DNA of 64,000 nt from Thalassia testudinum (lineage: Eukaryota; Streptophyta; Magnoliopsida; Alismatales; Hydrocharitaceae). The position numbers and the translations under genes were made by a program. The notes under the pieces are model-generated. The model saw nothing but the letters and a program-made list of their open reading frames with translations, did not search any database and was not told the origin of the DNA. This document shows, one piece after another, positions 34,293 through 46,412 of this stretch; the stretch's first letter is position 1, and each line of letters starts with the position of its first letter. The stretch spans positions 48,670,001 through 48,734,000 of the forward strand of contig JAZHRO010000039.1 in the NCBI GenBank assembly GCA_037157565.1, given 5' to 3'.

Positions 34293-35790
34293 TCAGGTTA
34301 CAGAGAAATCAAGCTTCAAAGGATAATCAATGAATGTGTGCTTGGGTTGGTCATACTCAATAAAAATGTCGTAAGGGTCCTGGTTTGATGGTTTCAGCTT
34401 AATTGGAACCTTTAGACTCGATTTTCCACTTCCTCCGGAGTTTGCTTCCCAAATCAAAATTTCCCAGCTCCTATCCTCCTTCAGAATGTCAAATTCTGGG
34501 ATCTCCTGCATATTAATTACCCCATCTGAAATTTCCAAGTCTTAAAGATGTGGTTGAATCAGAATTTACTTAGGTTTAGTTATCTCAAAAATAGAATTAT
34601 CAGTAAGCTCAATGGGGTGTAACTGACAATCAGGGCATTGGATTGAATCCTCCAGAAAATGCGATTCTGGATCCGTCATGTGAGCCCCAATAAGATCAGT
34701 TTTCTCAATTATTGGGCCATCATACGATCTATCAGATTCCTTAGGCCCAATTGTCTCACAGAAATCGTGTTCTATAAACTCACATGAGACTTCGCAACTT
34801 GATTCCTCACCTTCAGACTCAAAGAAATCTAAATCCGCATTAATGTATGTCCCAAAATCATCCATCACTTTCTGATCCATGGAGACATACATTTCCTTAT
34901 ACCTCGACTCAAGGATTTCAGATGAAGAAATCGGATCGTCCTTAATTGGTTGCTCTAATTCAATCTGGTCAGTCTCATAACACGTGTCCCCCCAAATAGG
35001 TGCCTGAGCAGGTTCTGACATTGGCTCTCCTGAAGGGAGTTCATCCTGGGAATCATCCCACGATTGAAATAAAGCAACCACAAATCTCATTCTCAATTTC
35101 GCTAACTTCCTAAGTAGAAACTCACCCGGATTCTTATCTTTAACATCCTGAAACCAATCCAACAAATACTTGTTCAGATCATCAATCATTTCAATCAGGA
35201 GACTCCAATTCTTCAATGCAAGGTATTGGTTGCACTTCTAAAGATTGTATGGTATTCCTCAAGTTAGCCAAAACCTTATCTTGAACCTCGTTAACCTGAA
35301 CCAAATGACTTGGTTCAGGATTGGACGGGTCTGGGATCAGTGTAGAGGAGTTAACGAATTGAGATTCGTGATACCCTTCCTAATAATAGGTCATTTTAGA
35401 TTGTTCAAAAGGTGGTGAAGACCTAAAGGCAGTGTATTCAGGGAATGGGTAAGGATCAGTGTATCCTCCTTAATTGTAGATCGTATTAGGTTGTCCATGA
35501 AAGGGTGGCGATCTATAATCGATGTGGCTCTAAGAAGGATAGAAATCACAATTATGGTGTTTAGGGTTAGACCCTAAACACGGAGGTCCGAAACTGTATC
35601 CCCAATCCGAGTTGTCTCAACTAACCAATGGTTGATTACAGTACAAGTCGGGATAATCGTCATGTTGAGGATAACTCGTAACAGGAGGGAAAGAGCGAGA
35701 ATGCGTATAAAATGTGAAGGATTCATGATAGACGGGAGGAAGAAAGGTGTCTTACAATACAAACAATCAAACCTATCCTTAAGTGGGCTA
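34293..35790 (-). pseudogene. Acidic ORF of element D, possibly a derived gag tail
   Basis: I do not recognise the main part: 216 codons (35216-34566), D/E-rich, opening MKNWSLLIEMIDDLNKYLLD, with LRKLAKLRMRFVVALFQSWD and no catalytic or zinc motif. A further 81-codon piece (34538-34293) follows the stop. Upstream in sense (35790-35225) another frame reads PPFHGQPNTIYN, GGYTDPYPFPEYTAF and LANLRNTIQSLEVQ. The last resembles the RNLEVQ-type phrase after the proline-rich part of plant gag proteins, which hints at a gag tail. Stops there are TAA after YN and TAG after TYY. The enzyme regions expected downstream are absent. Confidence 0.5.
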
Positions 35791-35974
35791 GCCTAAAGAC
35801 CTACAGACTCCCAGAACCCGTCTTGAGATAAAGAAATGATTTGATCTACTTCTGTCTGTTCAATCCAACCAGTTAGAAGGAGGGACTAGGGAGAAGGTTC
35901 TTCCTTTGGCTTGCACCTCTGGTTCCTAGTGTATCCCCCAGCCGTGATCGTTTGATTCTGATCCCCTAGCTAGA

Positions 35975-38900
35975 TGATTATGCAGCAATCATAGGCCTTA
36001 ATTGACCTAAATTAGGCTAGGACTTAGCATAAGTTAAGGTAATTCATGCATGCATAAGCATTATCTGCATCTTTACTGCTTTCCTTTAGCTATGCATAAA
36101 ATAATGTTATAATGTGCTAATTAAGTACATTTTGTCGATTGCAGGCAATAAGTAGATCTGGAGTTGTATCTAGAGCTGGATCTGAAGCTAGATCAGGAAT
36201 AACGGGAGTTGTAGCAGAGCTAGAGCAGAAGGCTTAGTTTAGATATAGGAACAATAATGTAAGGGGATTAAAGGTTTTCTATTCTACTAAGTAGGAATAA
36301 AGTAGTAAAATGTGAAGAGCATAGGTCCATCCTAGCCCTAGGATAGCCCAGAGACTTCCCCAAGCCTTAGCCACCCTTAGATTAGGCCACAACACCCTAG
36401 GAAGCCCTAAAACCCTAGTTCCAACCCTTATTTGGATGTCCAGATAAGTTATAGGACGTCTAGGACCCTTAGCCATCTCCCGCATACCTCAAACTCACTT
36501 CTGCAGTGTTATTAAACGTCCAGACACTTTATCAGACGTCCAATTTCTGCAGAATACCCAAAATAGAACCCAAAATCCCTCCTGACTTAGACTGGACATC
36601 CAAACAACAAGTCTGGACTTATGATTTTTGAGTATAAGACGTCTGATACAAATCTCCAGTTCCTGTTTTGAGATTTATGCCTTGATCTTGGATTTCTAGG
36701 TCCCTAAACCCAAGTCCAACCCCATAGGTACCTAAATTAAGGTGCCCTAACCCTAGTACATCACCTCTAGACCTCACTAAGAACCTAATTAGGTCCTCAC
36801 TAAACCTAATTGACTTGGATCTTAGTCAATTCCATCAGCCTATTCAATTGGACTCATTGAGTCCAATTGAGCCCTGATCTCAGCATACACTGATCAATTA
36901 GACTCAGTGAGAGTCCAATTCACCTAGACCTAAATTAATTGAGTTATTTTACTCTCAATTAAGTTTCCACACACCCAATTAAACTTGTATTAAGTTTAAC
37001 TGTACTTTACCTTAGTGAATTAGTGTTTATAACCCTAATTTGAGAATACCTTGACCTAAACCCACTAGAACCTAACCTAATCAACCTAGCCACCTAAGTT
37101 TTGACCCACACAAACCCACACACACCATCCACACAAAAATACCTAGCCTAGTGTTCTCTAGAACTCTCTGCCATGTGTGGTTACCTTGGTTGCCAAAATT
37201 AGCAACCAAGAGCCATTCAATTTTTAGACCCACATTTGGTGGATCTAAAAACCACCATCCACCCTCTCTCTCTCACTCTCCCACGAGCTCCCACCATAGG
37301 CTTCTCTAGAGAATTCCATAATTCTATAGAGAGCTTCCCTTAGGTCTTTTTAAAGACCTAAGGGGTGGATGATATGCTGATTTTCCGCTTTCGATTAAGT
37401 TTCGCAAATGAAATAACTCGTTGTTGTAGTATTTAAGTGGTGGAAAAATTGACTAATCAATAATAAAAATAACCACTCACAAAAGAGCGGGTCGTGTCCA
37501 CAGGGAGGCAATGATGCAATAAAATCTCGATTATTTCGTATTCTTTCAATCAAGTGCAAAATCCCTAATCAAATCCAACATGAAATGCGATAGAAAGAAG
37601 ATGCACAATAACTTAAAAATATAAGGGTATATGTGCAATTTTTCCTAACTGAAATATTTAATAAATATGTGATGATTTTATGTAATTTTCAATTGACATA
37701 TATAAGAGAAAATTTATGCAAATTTTAATCCCAAAACCAATGTTGAAACATGTGAATATCAATAACATGCAATTATCAAAAAGCATAAGTGTGTAGTGAT
37801 AATTTCACCACAATAAAACAATCATAAATTAAAATTGATTTTGGTGGCAATGGCAGCAAATGTAATTTTAATTAACTTGAAAACATTGGATTTGTTGCAG
37901 CGGCTTGTGTGCATAAGAGGAGAGATGGGCGTCAAGGCTGCAGCTGAAGATCACCCCTCTTGGGCCACACTCGACGGTGGTGACGGCGCAGCTGAGGGCA
38001 GCCTGTGGTGGCTGCAAGAAGGAGAGGAAGGTGGCGGGTGGTGGTTCTACGCATAGTGCAGGGGAAGGCACTGGAGGCGCGAGCGCGGTGCCTGCGGGCG
38101 TGCACGGGCAAGCGGAGGGTGGCCTGCACTGCAGTGGGTGCTTGCAGTAGAGAAGGCGCGGTTCCGCCTGATTGGAGGTGCAAGTGCTGGTGGTGTGCGC
38201 CTGCAGGGAGCGCTGGTGGTGAGGGCATGTTGCAGGCGGTAGCGTGCTGCGAAGTGTAGGTGCACGCACTGAGGTGCGCACGGGTTGGAAGCTTGTGGTG
38301 AGGCGCTGCAGGGAGGCACTGGAGATGGGCGCGCGGAGGTGCGCTCTGCAGTGGAGAAGGTGCGGTGCCTGCGAGCGCCTGGTGGTGCTGGAGTGGGTGC
38401 CTGCAGGCGTGCAAGGGCAGGCAGAGGGTTGCTTGCGTGGGTGCGGGTGATGAGTGCTCGAAGGTGCTTCCTGCTGTGTAGCGCCTGCGGGCGCGACTGG
38501 AGGGAGCGATGGACGGTGAATGTAGGTGCAGGCTGGAGGGTTGTTTGCGGTGGGAGACTTGGTGAACAGTGCACATGGTGGTTGCACGATTCCTGGATGA
38601 TGGCCCTCTTCTCCTGTGCTCCGCCTCCTCTTAACTCCTCTCTTCCGCCCTTCCAGGGATTTTCAAAATCCCCTCCTAAATTTAGTCGGCGGCGGTTTGC
38701 ATTTGTTGAGGGTGGCCGGAGGATGGGGAAAAGATGGAGCCGGTTGTTTGAAAGGGGAATTTACCCTCCCCTCCTTGTTCTTTCCCCATTATTATTCTTG
38801 CAACATAAAAACATAAAATCATTACATATTAAGTTATAGAATGCTATAAAATAGATGTAAACTTAAATAATGATGAATGCAAACATTCTATAACTTAATT

Positions 38901-39440
38901 TAGTTATTAACAAGCCTAAAAGGTAAGATTAAAGTTAACTTAGGCGTAATAATAGTCCATTAAAATGGACTCATCAGTGGCTAAATGCACTCATTCACTT
39001 CCTTGGCAAATTCACTCCACTAGTGCCATTCACGCCCACTTCCACTTAGCTAGCCACACCACCTCCACGAGCTTATCACCACCACCATGGAGGACATCAT
39101 GCCGAGATGCTGGATCAATCCTCTCTCTCTCCAAGGGTCGGCCTAAGCTACATTGGCCGCCCCTCATTCTCCTCCCGACTACTCCAAGGCCATCGGGGAC
39201 CACCCCTGAATGCCCTTTATTCTACTAGATTTAGTTTATGCTCTCCATGATTTTTACTGCTTTCATTACTGCTTAGTAGCGTAGTCTTAACTTCTCCCCC
39301 ACTGATGCATGCGAAATCCCCCCATCAATTCTTGTATGCGATCATTTTCTAGTAGCTAGGTTTAATTTTCAAGCATTTATGTACAAGCTTTCCTCTAAAT
39401 TTCCTATGCAAACAACTCCCTAATGAATGAATGAAAACAC

Positions 39441-39472
<32 letters not shown>

Positions 39473-39621
39473 CTCTTTATGTGTTTGAAATCACCATGAG
39501 CTTAATAATTATCGTATTTGCTGCTCTTTAACTGTCTATCTATTACGCACCAGCATGTCGTTTCCTGAGGATATTGAAAATCTAACAATAGATGCTTTCT
39601 CCATAACTAGTCACCACCTCA
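35975..39621. mobile_element. Candidate LTR inside element D (tentative)
   Basis: TG at 35975 (TGATTATGCAGCAATCATAGG, a palindromic head like the other LTRs) is preceded by CTAGA (35970-35974), and a CA at 39620-39621 is followed by CTAGA (39622-39626). Without solo LTR-4 inside it the length would be about 2.0 kb. The contents include a (TA)n run at 39449-39472 and possible poly(A) signals. The termini alone could be chance, so confidence is low. If wrong, 35800-37364 and 38982-40837 are simply D's own leader. Confidence 0.3.
37370..38976 (-). mobile_element. Solo LTR-4 inside element D
   Basis: 1607 bp, TG at 37370, CA at 38976, flanked by GTGGA (37365-37369) and GTGGC (38977-38981), a 5-bp duplication with one change. 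Same family as LTR-3 (46413-48030), in the opposite orientation: both have the head TGATGAGTCCATTTTAATGG in sense, a GC-rich middle, and a tail with GTCGATTTTTCCACCACTTAA-like sequence. The GC-rich middle (37.9-38.6 kb) gives overlapping ORFs on both strands, which I do not call genes. Confidence 0.88.
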
Positions 39622-40837
39622 CTAGAATCGTGCGCACAGAAACTCACACGTTCACTTTCGTAATTTACTTGACGCATGCGCATGTGATCCAAGTTAATAA
39701 CAGAAGCGGTGAAGTTTTAGTTAGGAGATTGGAAACCAGCATGCGTCTTTAAATAAAGTATAGTAAAAAAGATCGATTTTAAAAGTGAAAGCAACGCCTC
39801 CTAGAGACGAACGACCAGGATGCAAAGTCTCGTTATTTTTACAAACTTATTTTTGATGAACGTTTTTGCATGACCATACTAAGATTCCGACGACTTTCAA
39901 ATGCCCAAGAATGGGTTTCTGTCACTAGACACCAGATTGAACAATAGAAGCAGACTAATAAAAAATAATCTCATTCTGGGCTCCGAAGAGTGAGTCGAAT
40001 CCATAAGGCCAACGTTTACTCTGTTTTATCTAGGGCTAGGTTTGAATGTGCTTTAGAATGTGATGGGTCCTTTATCTGGGTTGTATCCTTAATGATTGAT
40101 TGATGTGTGTGCGTGCATAGCCAGTGATTTTCAAGCAAGATTATTTTTGATGCGGTGAATTTTTGGGTTCAAATCTTGCTTAGTAGCTTTTAGGATTCAA
40201 CTTTAGGTATTTTCAAACAAGTTTTGTTGGCACACTAGGTTTTGAAAGCACATGTGAAGATGTTTTCCTTTGAAACTTAAAAGAATATGGAGTTCCTGGT
40301 AAATCTCTAAGAGTTGAACCTATACGGCAGCTACTTGATGAGTTGATTTTAATTGAAGTGGTGCGGCCCAATCAATTCAAACAATTGGCTTGTTGCGCCA
40401 CTTAATTAGGCACACAAGTGATTACCTAATCTGATTTCTACTCAATTATGTGTTTTGATGTGTGTACCGGTTCTAAAGATCGGTTTACCGGTTGAGTTTG
40501 AAAATCAAATGAGGTTGTGTACCTCTGTGAGATTTTTTTAATTTTTCTTTTTTAAATGTGGAGGTTGAGGCGGGTGCACGTGTTAAACAAACAAATAAAC
40601 TAACCTTAGAGTTTAGAAGAACACCTAGGTTGATTTATGTTTGTGTTATTAGGTGGTGGAATGAAAACTAATGTGTGGGAGGTGGGGGAAAACTTACAAA
40701 ACCTTCAGCAGCCCTTTGCTCCAATTTGCCGCTTTTGCTCGTCTCAAAAGAGTACCTATAATCATAATAAGAAAGGAAAGAAGTGAGGTAAATGATCCGT
40801 AAGTTGGAAAATGCGAAAAAAATCAAAGAGCGTCGCC

Positions 40838-40855
40838 TCCTCAACAATAGCGCCA
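40838..40855 (-). promoter_or_regulatory. Primer binding site of element D
   Basis: Sense TGGCGCTATTGTTGAGGA, a degenerate match to the tRNA-Asp type site (compare TGGCGCCGTTGCTGGGGA in A), a few bases from the LTR end. The match is weaker than in A, from decay or a different tRNA. Confidence 0.65.
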
Positions 40856-40858
40856 AAA

Positions 40859-42629
40859 TTTTGAAACGACGAAGTACTACACTATCGAATTTGGTTTTGA
40901 AAATTGTCGTTGTAGTTTGAATAGCGAAGAACTCGGGTTCAACAAATAAAATTTATACTAGAATAGAAATCCCAGGTCAAACTCAGGGAGGTGGATGTTT
41001 GATTAAAAATGCATGTTTGTTTTATTTGTCACGAAACAGAATAGTTGGTTGAAAACTGTCTATCTATTTAACAAATAATAAATAGAAGAGAGAGAGAGAG
41101 AGAGAATATTACAAATAAAAGCAAAAGGGATGTAGAATAAACATAGATTTCATTATCAAAAATTGTTCATTACACTACTCATTACGACTAGAAAGTGGGA
41201 ATGCTTACACTAGAAAGCAGTAAATCTACTCTAGAAAGTAGTAAAAAGAATCGAGAGAGAGAGATATCCTCCTCGATAATCGCTTGGAGGATGAGCCAGA
41301 TGGGACGACGCCTGGAAGACGGGGAATGGAGCGGGAAGAAGGAGGATGAAGCGGGAAGAACGGGAACGAAGCAGCACGTCGTCGTCGTCGCGGGATCTGC
41401 TTCCGAAATTGGGGTGAAAATTTGACTTTATCTCTTAAGAAGCATCCCGAGTGTGGGACAAGCTTCTCTTATGCTTTGGAGAGAGAGAGAAGAGAAGGAA
41501 GGGATGAAGAAGGTGTGGGGGTCGTAGGGCTATATATAGGTGTAGATTAGAGGTGGCAAATAGGTCTTTACACTTTAAAACATTAATTTAGGGCCTAAAG
41601 GCAGGAACGTGGGCAACGTGTGCCCCACAAATGCGCTCCTCTTCTTCTTCTCCGTGAAAATAGCCCATGCATGTTCTCTCGATTTAAGCCATCCGATCAA
41701 AAGATCGGATGGCTCAAACGCCATCACGCCTATTCCCACAGTGCAAATGATTGCGTGTTCAAAAGCATGTGCGACGCTTTCCTTCAGCGTGCATTTGAGC
41801 GCCTAACGCGGATAGATCAAAGACGTCCACGTGAGATCAGACGGTTCTGATTGAAATTGGATCCACGCTCCAAAAGAGGCGGTGCGGGATTCGACCCTGC
41901 ATCCTAAGGCAAGCGAACGCTTTATCCATTGCGCTGCGCGTGTGGATTGGCGAGGAGAGCATTTGTGCACCGCGTGATTTGGACCATTGGATCGAGATTC
42001 AACGGTCAAAAATGCATTCTCTTTAGCTTCATATGGTGAAGGCGTCGGTCCGAGATCCAATCTCAGTCGTTGGATCAATGATCCAACGGTTGAGTGGCTT
42101 TGATCAAGACATGAAGAGGTGATGCGCATGTCTTGGGCCAGATTGGATGGCTGAGATGGCGCAACATCGCGTCATCTTGACCATCCATCTTTTGTGAGTT
42201 GCAGATAGTGCCACGAATGTCGGATTGGACCGATTTTCACGTCCTTAAGCTGCGATCGTCGATTTGAACCCATCTGTGCGGTCGAATCTATCATCTAATG
42301 TGTGGATTTACATAATCTTGTTCCATGATCTTTGACCTTCCTCAGATTGTATCTGATGCTACGGAAGTCCGATCGGGGCGATCTTGGAGTCGTTGAACTC
42401 CAATCGTCACCTTGATCAAATCCGTATGGTTAGATCTTTGATCTAAGACCCTGATTGAATATCGCCCTGTTACCTGACCACAAAAAAAGAAAATTAACCA
42501 AAATTTTATATAGACTAACCTAAATGCAAGATGATGCATGTGATGCAATATTTATAATGTATGATGCTAATGTGACACTAAGAACATGCATTAATAGACA
42601 TTTTAGGTTAATCAGATGTATGCACATCA
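40859..42629 (-). repeat. 5' LTR of element D
   Basis: 1771 bp, ending CA at 42629. In sense: head TGATGTGCATACATC, CGTTGGATC/GATCCAACG palindrome (42068-42088), tRNA-like segment (41878-41945), perfect 12-bp hairpin AGCCATCCGATC/GATCGGATGGCT (41687-41714), TATATATA (rc 41531-41538), GA-rich tract, GTTTGACCTGGG end motif (near 40975), then the PBS. Compared with the 3' LTR it has many point differences, so the insertion is not recent. Confidence 0.9.
41878..41945 (-). other. tRNA-like segment in 5' LTR of D
   Basis: Same place as 31984-32050 in the other LTR: CAGCGCAATGGATAAAGCG, then GCAGGGTCGAATCCCGC. A-box and B-box signals are kept in both LTRs although the region between differs (ACCTCATGACG against GCCTTAGGATG). 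Confidence 0.55.
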
Positions 42630-42634
42630 GTTGG

Positions 42635-43870
42635 TCAATTTTGAGGATTTCAATGTGTTGAATTCCTTGTAAAGCCAAGGAAAATCAACCATGTTGATTG
42701 AGGCTTTATTAGGGATTTTGATCTGAATTGTTTTACTGAGCAATCTGATTTTCTAACCTAAGGAATTCACAATATTCCTTAAGGTTTTAGAGTCTTGGGA
42801 TTCTAGTTTGTTTTGTATTTCTTGTGTTGATCCTAACCCTTTCTACATGCTGTCTATAGCATTGGAAAGAGTTAGATCAACAATTTTTGTGATATGATTT
42901 GTTATTAAATTTGTGACAAGGAACTTGGATTTTATGCTAAACATTTGAACATGTTTTCTTCTATGTGAATTTAAACCCTTGACAAAATTTGATTGGGTGA
43001 TTTTTTGGTTTTATGTTTTTAAATCCAATAATCAGAGTAAAGTGTTGCCAAAGCAGCTACATTCCCCTCCTTAATTCCAGCTGAATGTTCCCTGATTAGC
43101 TCTTTTAAATCCCTGATCAAGCTATCTTGAATATGATCTGGGATAGAAATGGCTAAATTATTAGACACAAGTTTGATTTATCTTTGTTCTCACTGCAGAC
43201 TTAACTTAATTTCAGATGGAGTAACTGCAGTAGCAGTTAAGCCATTTGGTATGAAGTTTGGTCTTCAGTAGCTGATGGAATGCCATATTTCCAGTAGCTA
43301 CTATGCTGCATTGAATGAACTTTGTAGCTGCTGTGTTTCTGTGCTTCTGCTGAAGATTTCTAACTGGAAGTTTGGTGGATAGTAGGTGTAGATTTTGAAC
43401 TGTTAGATAGCTGACTTGTGCTTGATAGTGTGTAGGAATTTTGTACAAGCTTTCATGTAATTTCAATGCAATTTTAAATTCAGTTGAATGCTTGTAATCT
43501 ATTTTAAGATTCTTTTGTCAGCTAGTTTAAAGCCAAACTGTTCAATAAGATAAATCAATTGAAATTCACTTTGATTTACATGTTTTGATGTTATATCTTT
43601 CCTATTTATTACATTGAGACTGTTAAGGCCGTTTACTGCCTTTTAGATACTTTAGGTTCCATTCTAAGCCTTAGGACAACTTAGAAAACTTTGAAAAGGC
43701 CTAAAATGTGTGAACTTTGAAATTAAATAAAAATCATATAAAAAATCTAAAAAATAAAATAAACCTATCTATTTGAAGATTAGTATTTCTTTAAATACAT
43801 ACCAAGTTTCTTGGTAATCAGAACCCTCGACTTGGTAGAATTTACCGGTCGACAGTTCTGTATACCATGA
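42635..43870 (+). repeat. 3' LTR of element C, continuation (end uncertain)
   Basis: Sequence resuming after element D. I assign it to C's LTR only because D is flanked by a near-identical 5-bp duplication. No second LTR of C exists for comparison, so the true end cannot be fixed; a boundary around 43.6-43.9 kb is a guess. No ORF of note. Confidence 0.4.
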
Positions 43871-46000
43871 AACTTAATAAAAGAAATCAAATATAAAAAG
43901 ACCAAAAACATCTCTTTCTCCTCATCTATTTCTTTCCCTCTCTTCTCCTATCTCCCTAACATATATAAAAATCATAAAAAGTGAAAAAACCCTGAAAATA
44001 CTAAAAACCTTTGCATAATATGTATATAAGTGTATATATAAGCTATATAGTAAGCTTATTAATCTATAATGTAAATTATATATATTTCTAACTTATGTAT
44101 ATATTGTAGTATGTAAATTAAGCCTTTCAGTTAGACTATACTATATATATCTTAATTATATAACTAATTATTAAGTAAACTAACCTACATGTACTAAATA
44201 GCTATATAAATTAATAACATCTATAAATAATCATATTAAGTTATAATACTGTATATACGTATTTATATGTATATTATAAACATATTAAACCGTGTCCCTT
44301 AATTTAATTATATATACAGAATAAACAATTAATTTATTAAGCTAGTAGTTAAGTTATTAGATTAAATGAAAATAAATTAGTAATTTAAGTTAAAATTCAA
44401 CTAACCTATATTGTATACTTGTATTAATGTATTTTAAGTAATTTTAGATAATTTAAGTATATTTATATTGTTTATACTATTTAAACTTAATTTACAATTA
44501 AAATAATATGTAATTATACTAATTAAATGTAAATAAAAGAAAAATTAAACTTGTAAAATACAATAAAAATGTTTATAAAATATTTAAACATATATACTAA
44601 CTCTGTATAAGGTCAATTAGACTATACAATAACTAATTTATACGTAATTAAAGAATAAACTCTAAAATCATTTATGTATAAATTGTATACTTTACCTAAT
44701 TAATTTATATATTAAATATAATTAAAATTTCAAATTAACTGTACAATTAAGTAGTACTATGTAAATACTTTAAATTCCTATAATTTATTTTTATTTTATA
44801 ATAAATTATGGCCCACAAATTGAGGGCCAAAATCCTTAATCTAATACAGCCGGCCTGGAATTCTAACGCAAATGCGGTGCTCAAATAGCGCCACATCTTT
44901 AGTTGTAGAGCACGCGTAGCGCTTTAAATTGTTTTTCTGTATGGCATAGTTCAGTCGTCATGGGCGTCGGGCACCCGAACAACCGAACTATTCACCTGAG
45001 CATCTGAGTATACTTGAACATGTTGTGTAGCCGGGGGCTGGAAAGTGTGCGAGGGCTTGGTTAAGCCCAAACGTGAGATAAAAATGTACTTAAGAGGACT
45101 AATTAAGAAATTAGGGTGCGCTTAGTAGAGGTCTGATCCCACCCGATCCTCGGGTGCTATGTATCTCTTGAAAGGCATGCCCTCCAATTAACAAATTTTT
45201 GTTAAGTAATAAAAGGCCTAATGACTAATTAAGCACAAAAGATGTAAACAGGATAAGGAAGAAGAACACATACGAGAATTAAGAAGTAAAAGAAGACATG
45301 TGTATGTATAATGGATAACGTATAGGCATATATAAATAAATAAGGTAAATAATAAACATACGTATAAGCAGTATAGCTATATATATATGTATATAAATAA
45401 CTATGTATCATTACTGACAGAACAAAACATCACTAAAGGTAAAATAAGTGTTGCTATAGACCCTAGTTCTTGCTTTAGAGTTTGAATATAGTTTTTCTAG
45501 GGTCCAGCGATGTTTGTATTTGTCGTTGTAGCTTCTATATATGTTACTGTATATGCTAGTATATTAAGTTAAGTTAGTATGATATGTAATACTAATTAGT
45601 AGTGTATATTTATGTAAGTATTAGTAATATAACTTATAAATAGATAGTGTAGAATATATCTATGTATTATTTGATGCTGGTTTGTAACTAGATTTTTACA
45701 AGCATTTCCATTAACTCTTTTTTGTACATAATGGAGCCCTTAATTCATTCCTTATGGATTCATTCATTCATTATTAATTGTATATAAAATTAATCATTTT
45801 TCGAATTGAAGAATAATCTTGGATTTAGAAAGTGATGTAAATCAATAACTGTCTCCCAGTGAATGACCTAGAATAAACCAGTAAAAATTATGTAATTAAA
45901 TAAAATTGACGTGATAATAGTTTGTATTTGTAACACATACTACAACAGCAATGACATTTCTTATATATGAACCGTTTAAGCTATCATCATTAGCCAAGTT
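43871..46000. other. AT-rich unassigned DNA
   Basis: 43.98-44.82 kb is extremely A/T-rich with many TATA/TAAT words. 44.82-45.2 kb is of normal composition and contains GGGCGTCGGGCACCCGAAC-type sequence without ORF. 45.2-46.0 kb is AT-rich again, with a short inverted pair GACCCTAG / CTAGGGTC (45460 and 45500 regions). No LTR ends, protein or RNA signature recognised. Confidence 0.5.
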
Positions 46001-46412
46001 CACGTGGGCAGTTCCGCGGACAAGTCTAGTGAAGGGGGGAGGAGGACCTCACCCTCGGTGTTGGAGGCGAACAGCCATCTGCACTTTTTCAATTTATGCA
46101 CATGAAAGCGCCCTTTCACTTCCGAGGTGAGACTAAATGTCCCACGTTCCTTTCGTGCACCACAGCAGAAATAAGGCTTCCAATTGTAGCAGTTGCGGAG
46201 GCCTTCAACTGGAATTGAGAGCCTAGATGCGTGCGCGAGGGAATTCTGTGCAGCCTGGGACAGCAGTACCTGGAACAGCAAAGCCTGGAGCGGTTGCAAG
46301 CAAGCTTCAAGCTTGCGCCAATGGCAGATGGGGCCTGCTACCTGAAAACACAAGAACGGCCTCGCAGCCACGTCAAATCATTCAGGAAGTGTCGTCAGAG
46401 CACGGCAGATGT

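Larger units (their letters stand above)
31240..42629 (-). mobile_element. Element D: non-autonomous LTR retrotransposon
   Basis: Both LTRs are in minus orientation: 5' LTR 40859-42629 and 3' LTR 31240-32736, with PBS at 40838-40855 and a polypurine-like GGCATGGGGGTG next to the 3' LTR (minus strand, 32737-32750). The interior of 8.1 kb includes solo LTR-4 and perhaps a further LTR. It has a 3' UTR of the Athila-like type (AGCAAAAGTTAGGCATGGGG) and one broken acidic ORF, but no protease, RT, RNase H or integrase motif. Enzymes from a relative would be needed for its movement. Flanks ATTGG/GTTGG. Confidence 0.85.

Noticed and set aside
37868..38587. 239-codon minus strand ORF rich in Pro/Ala/Thr/Cys, and overlapping ORFs
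   Set aside because: Lies in the GC-rich middle of solo LTR-4, with long open frames on both strands and no family motif.
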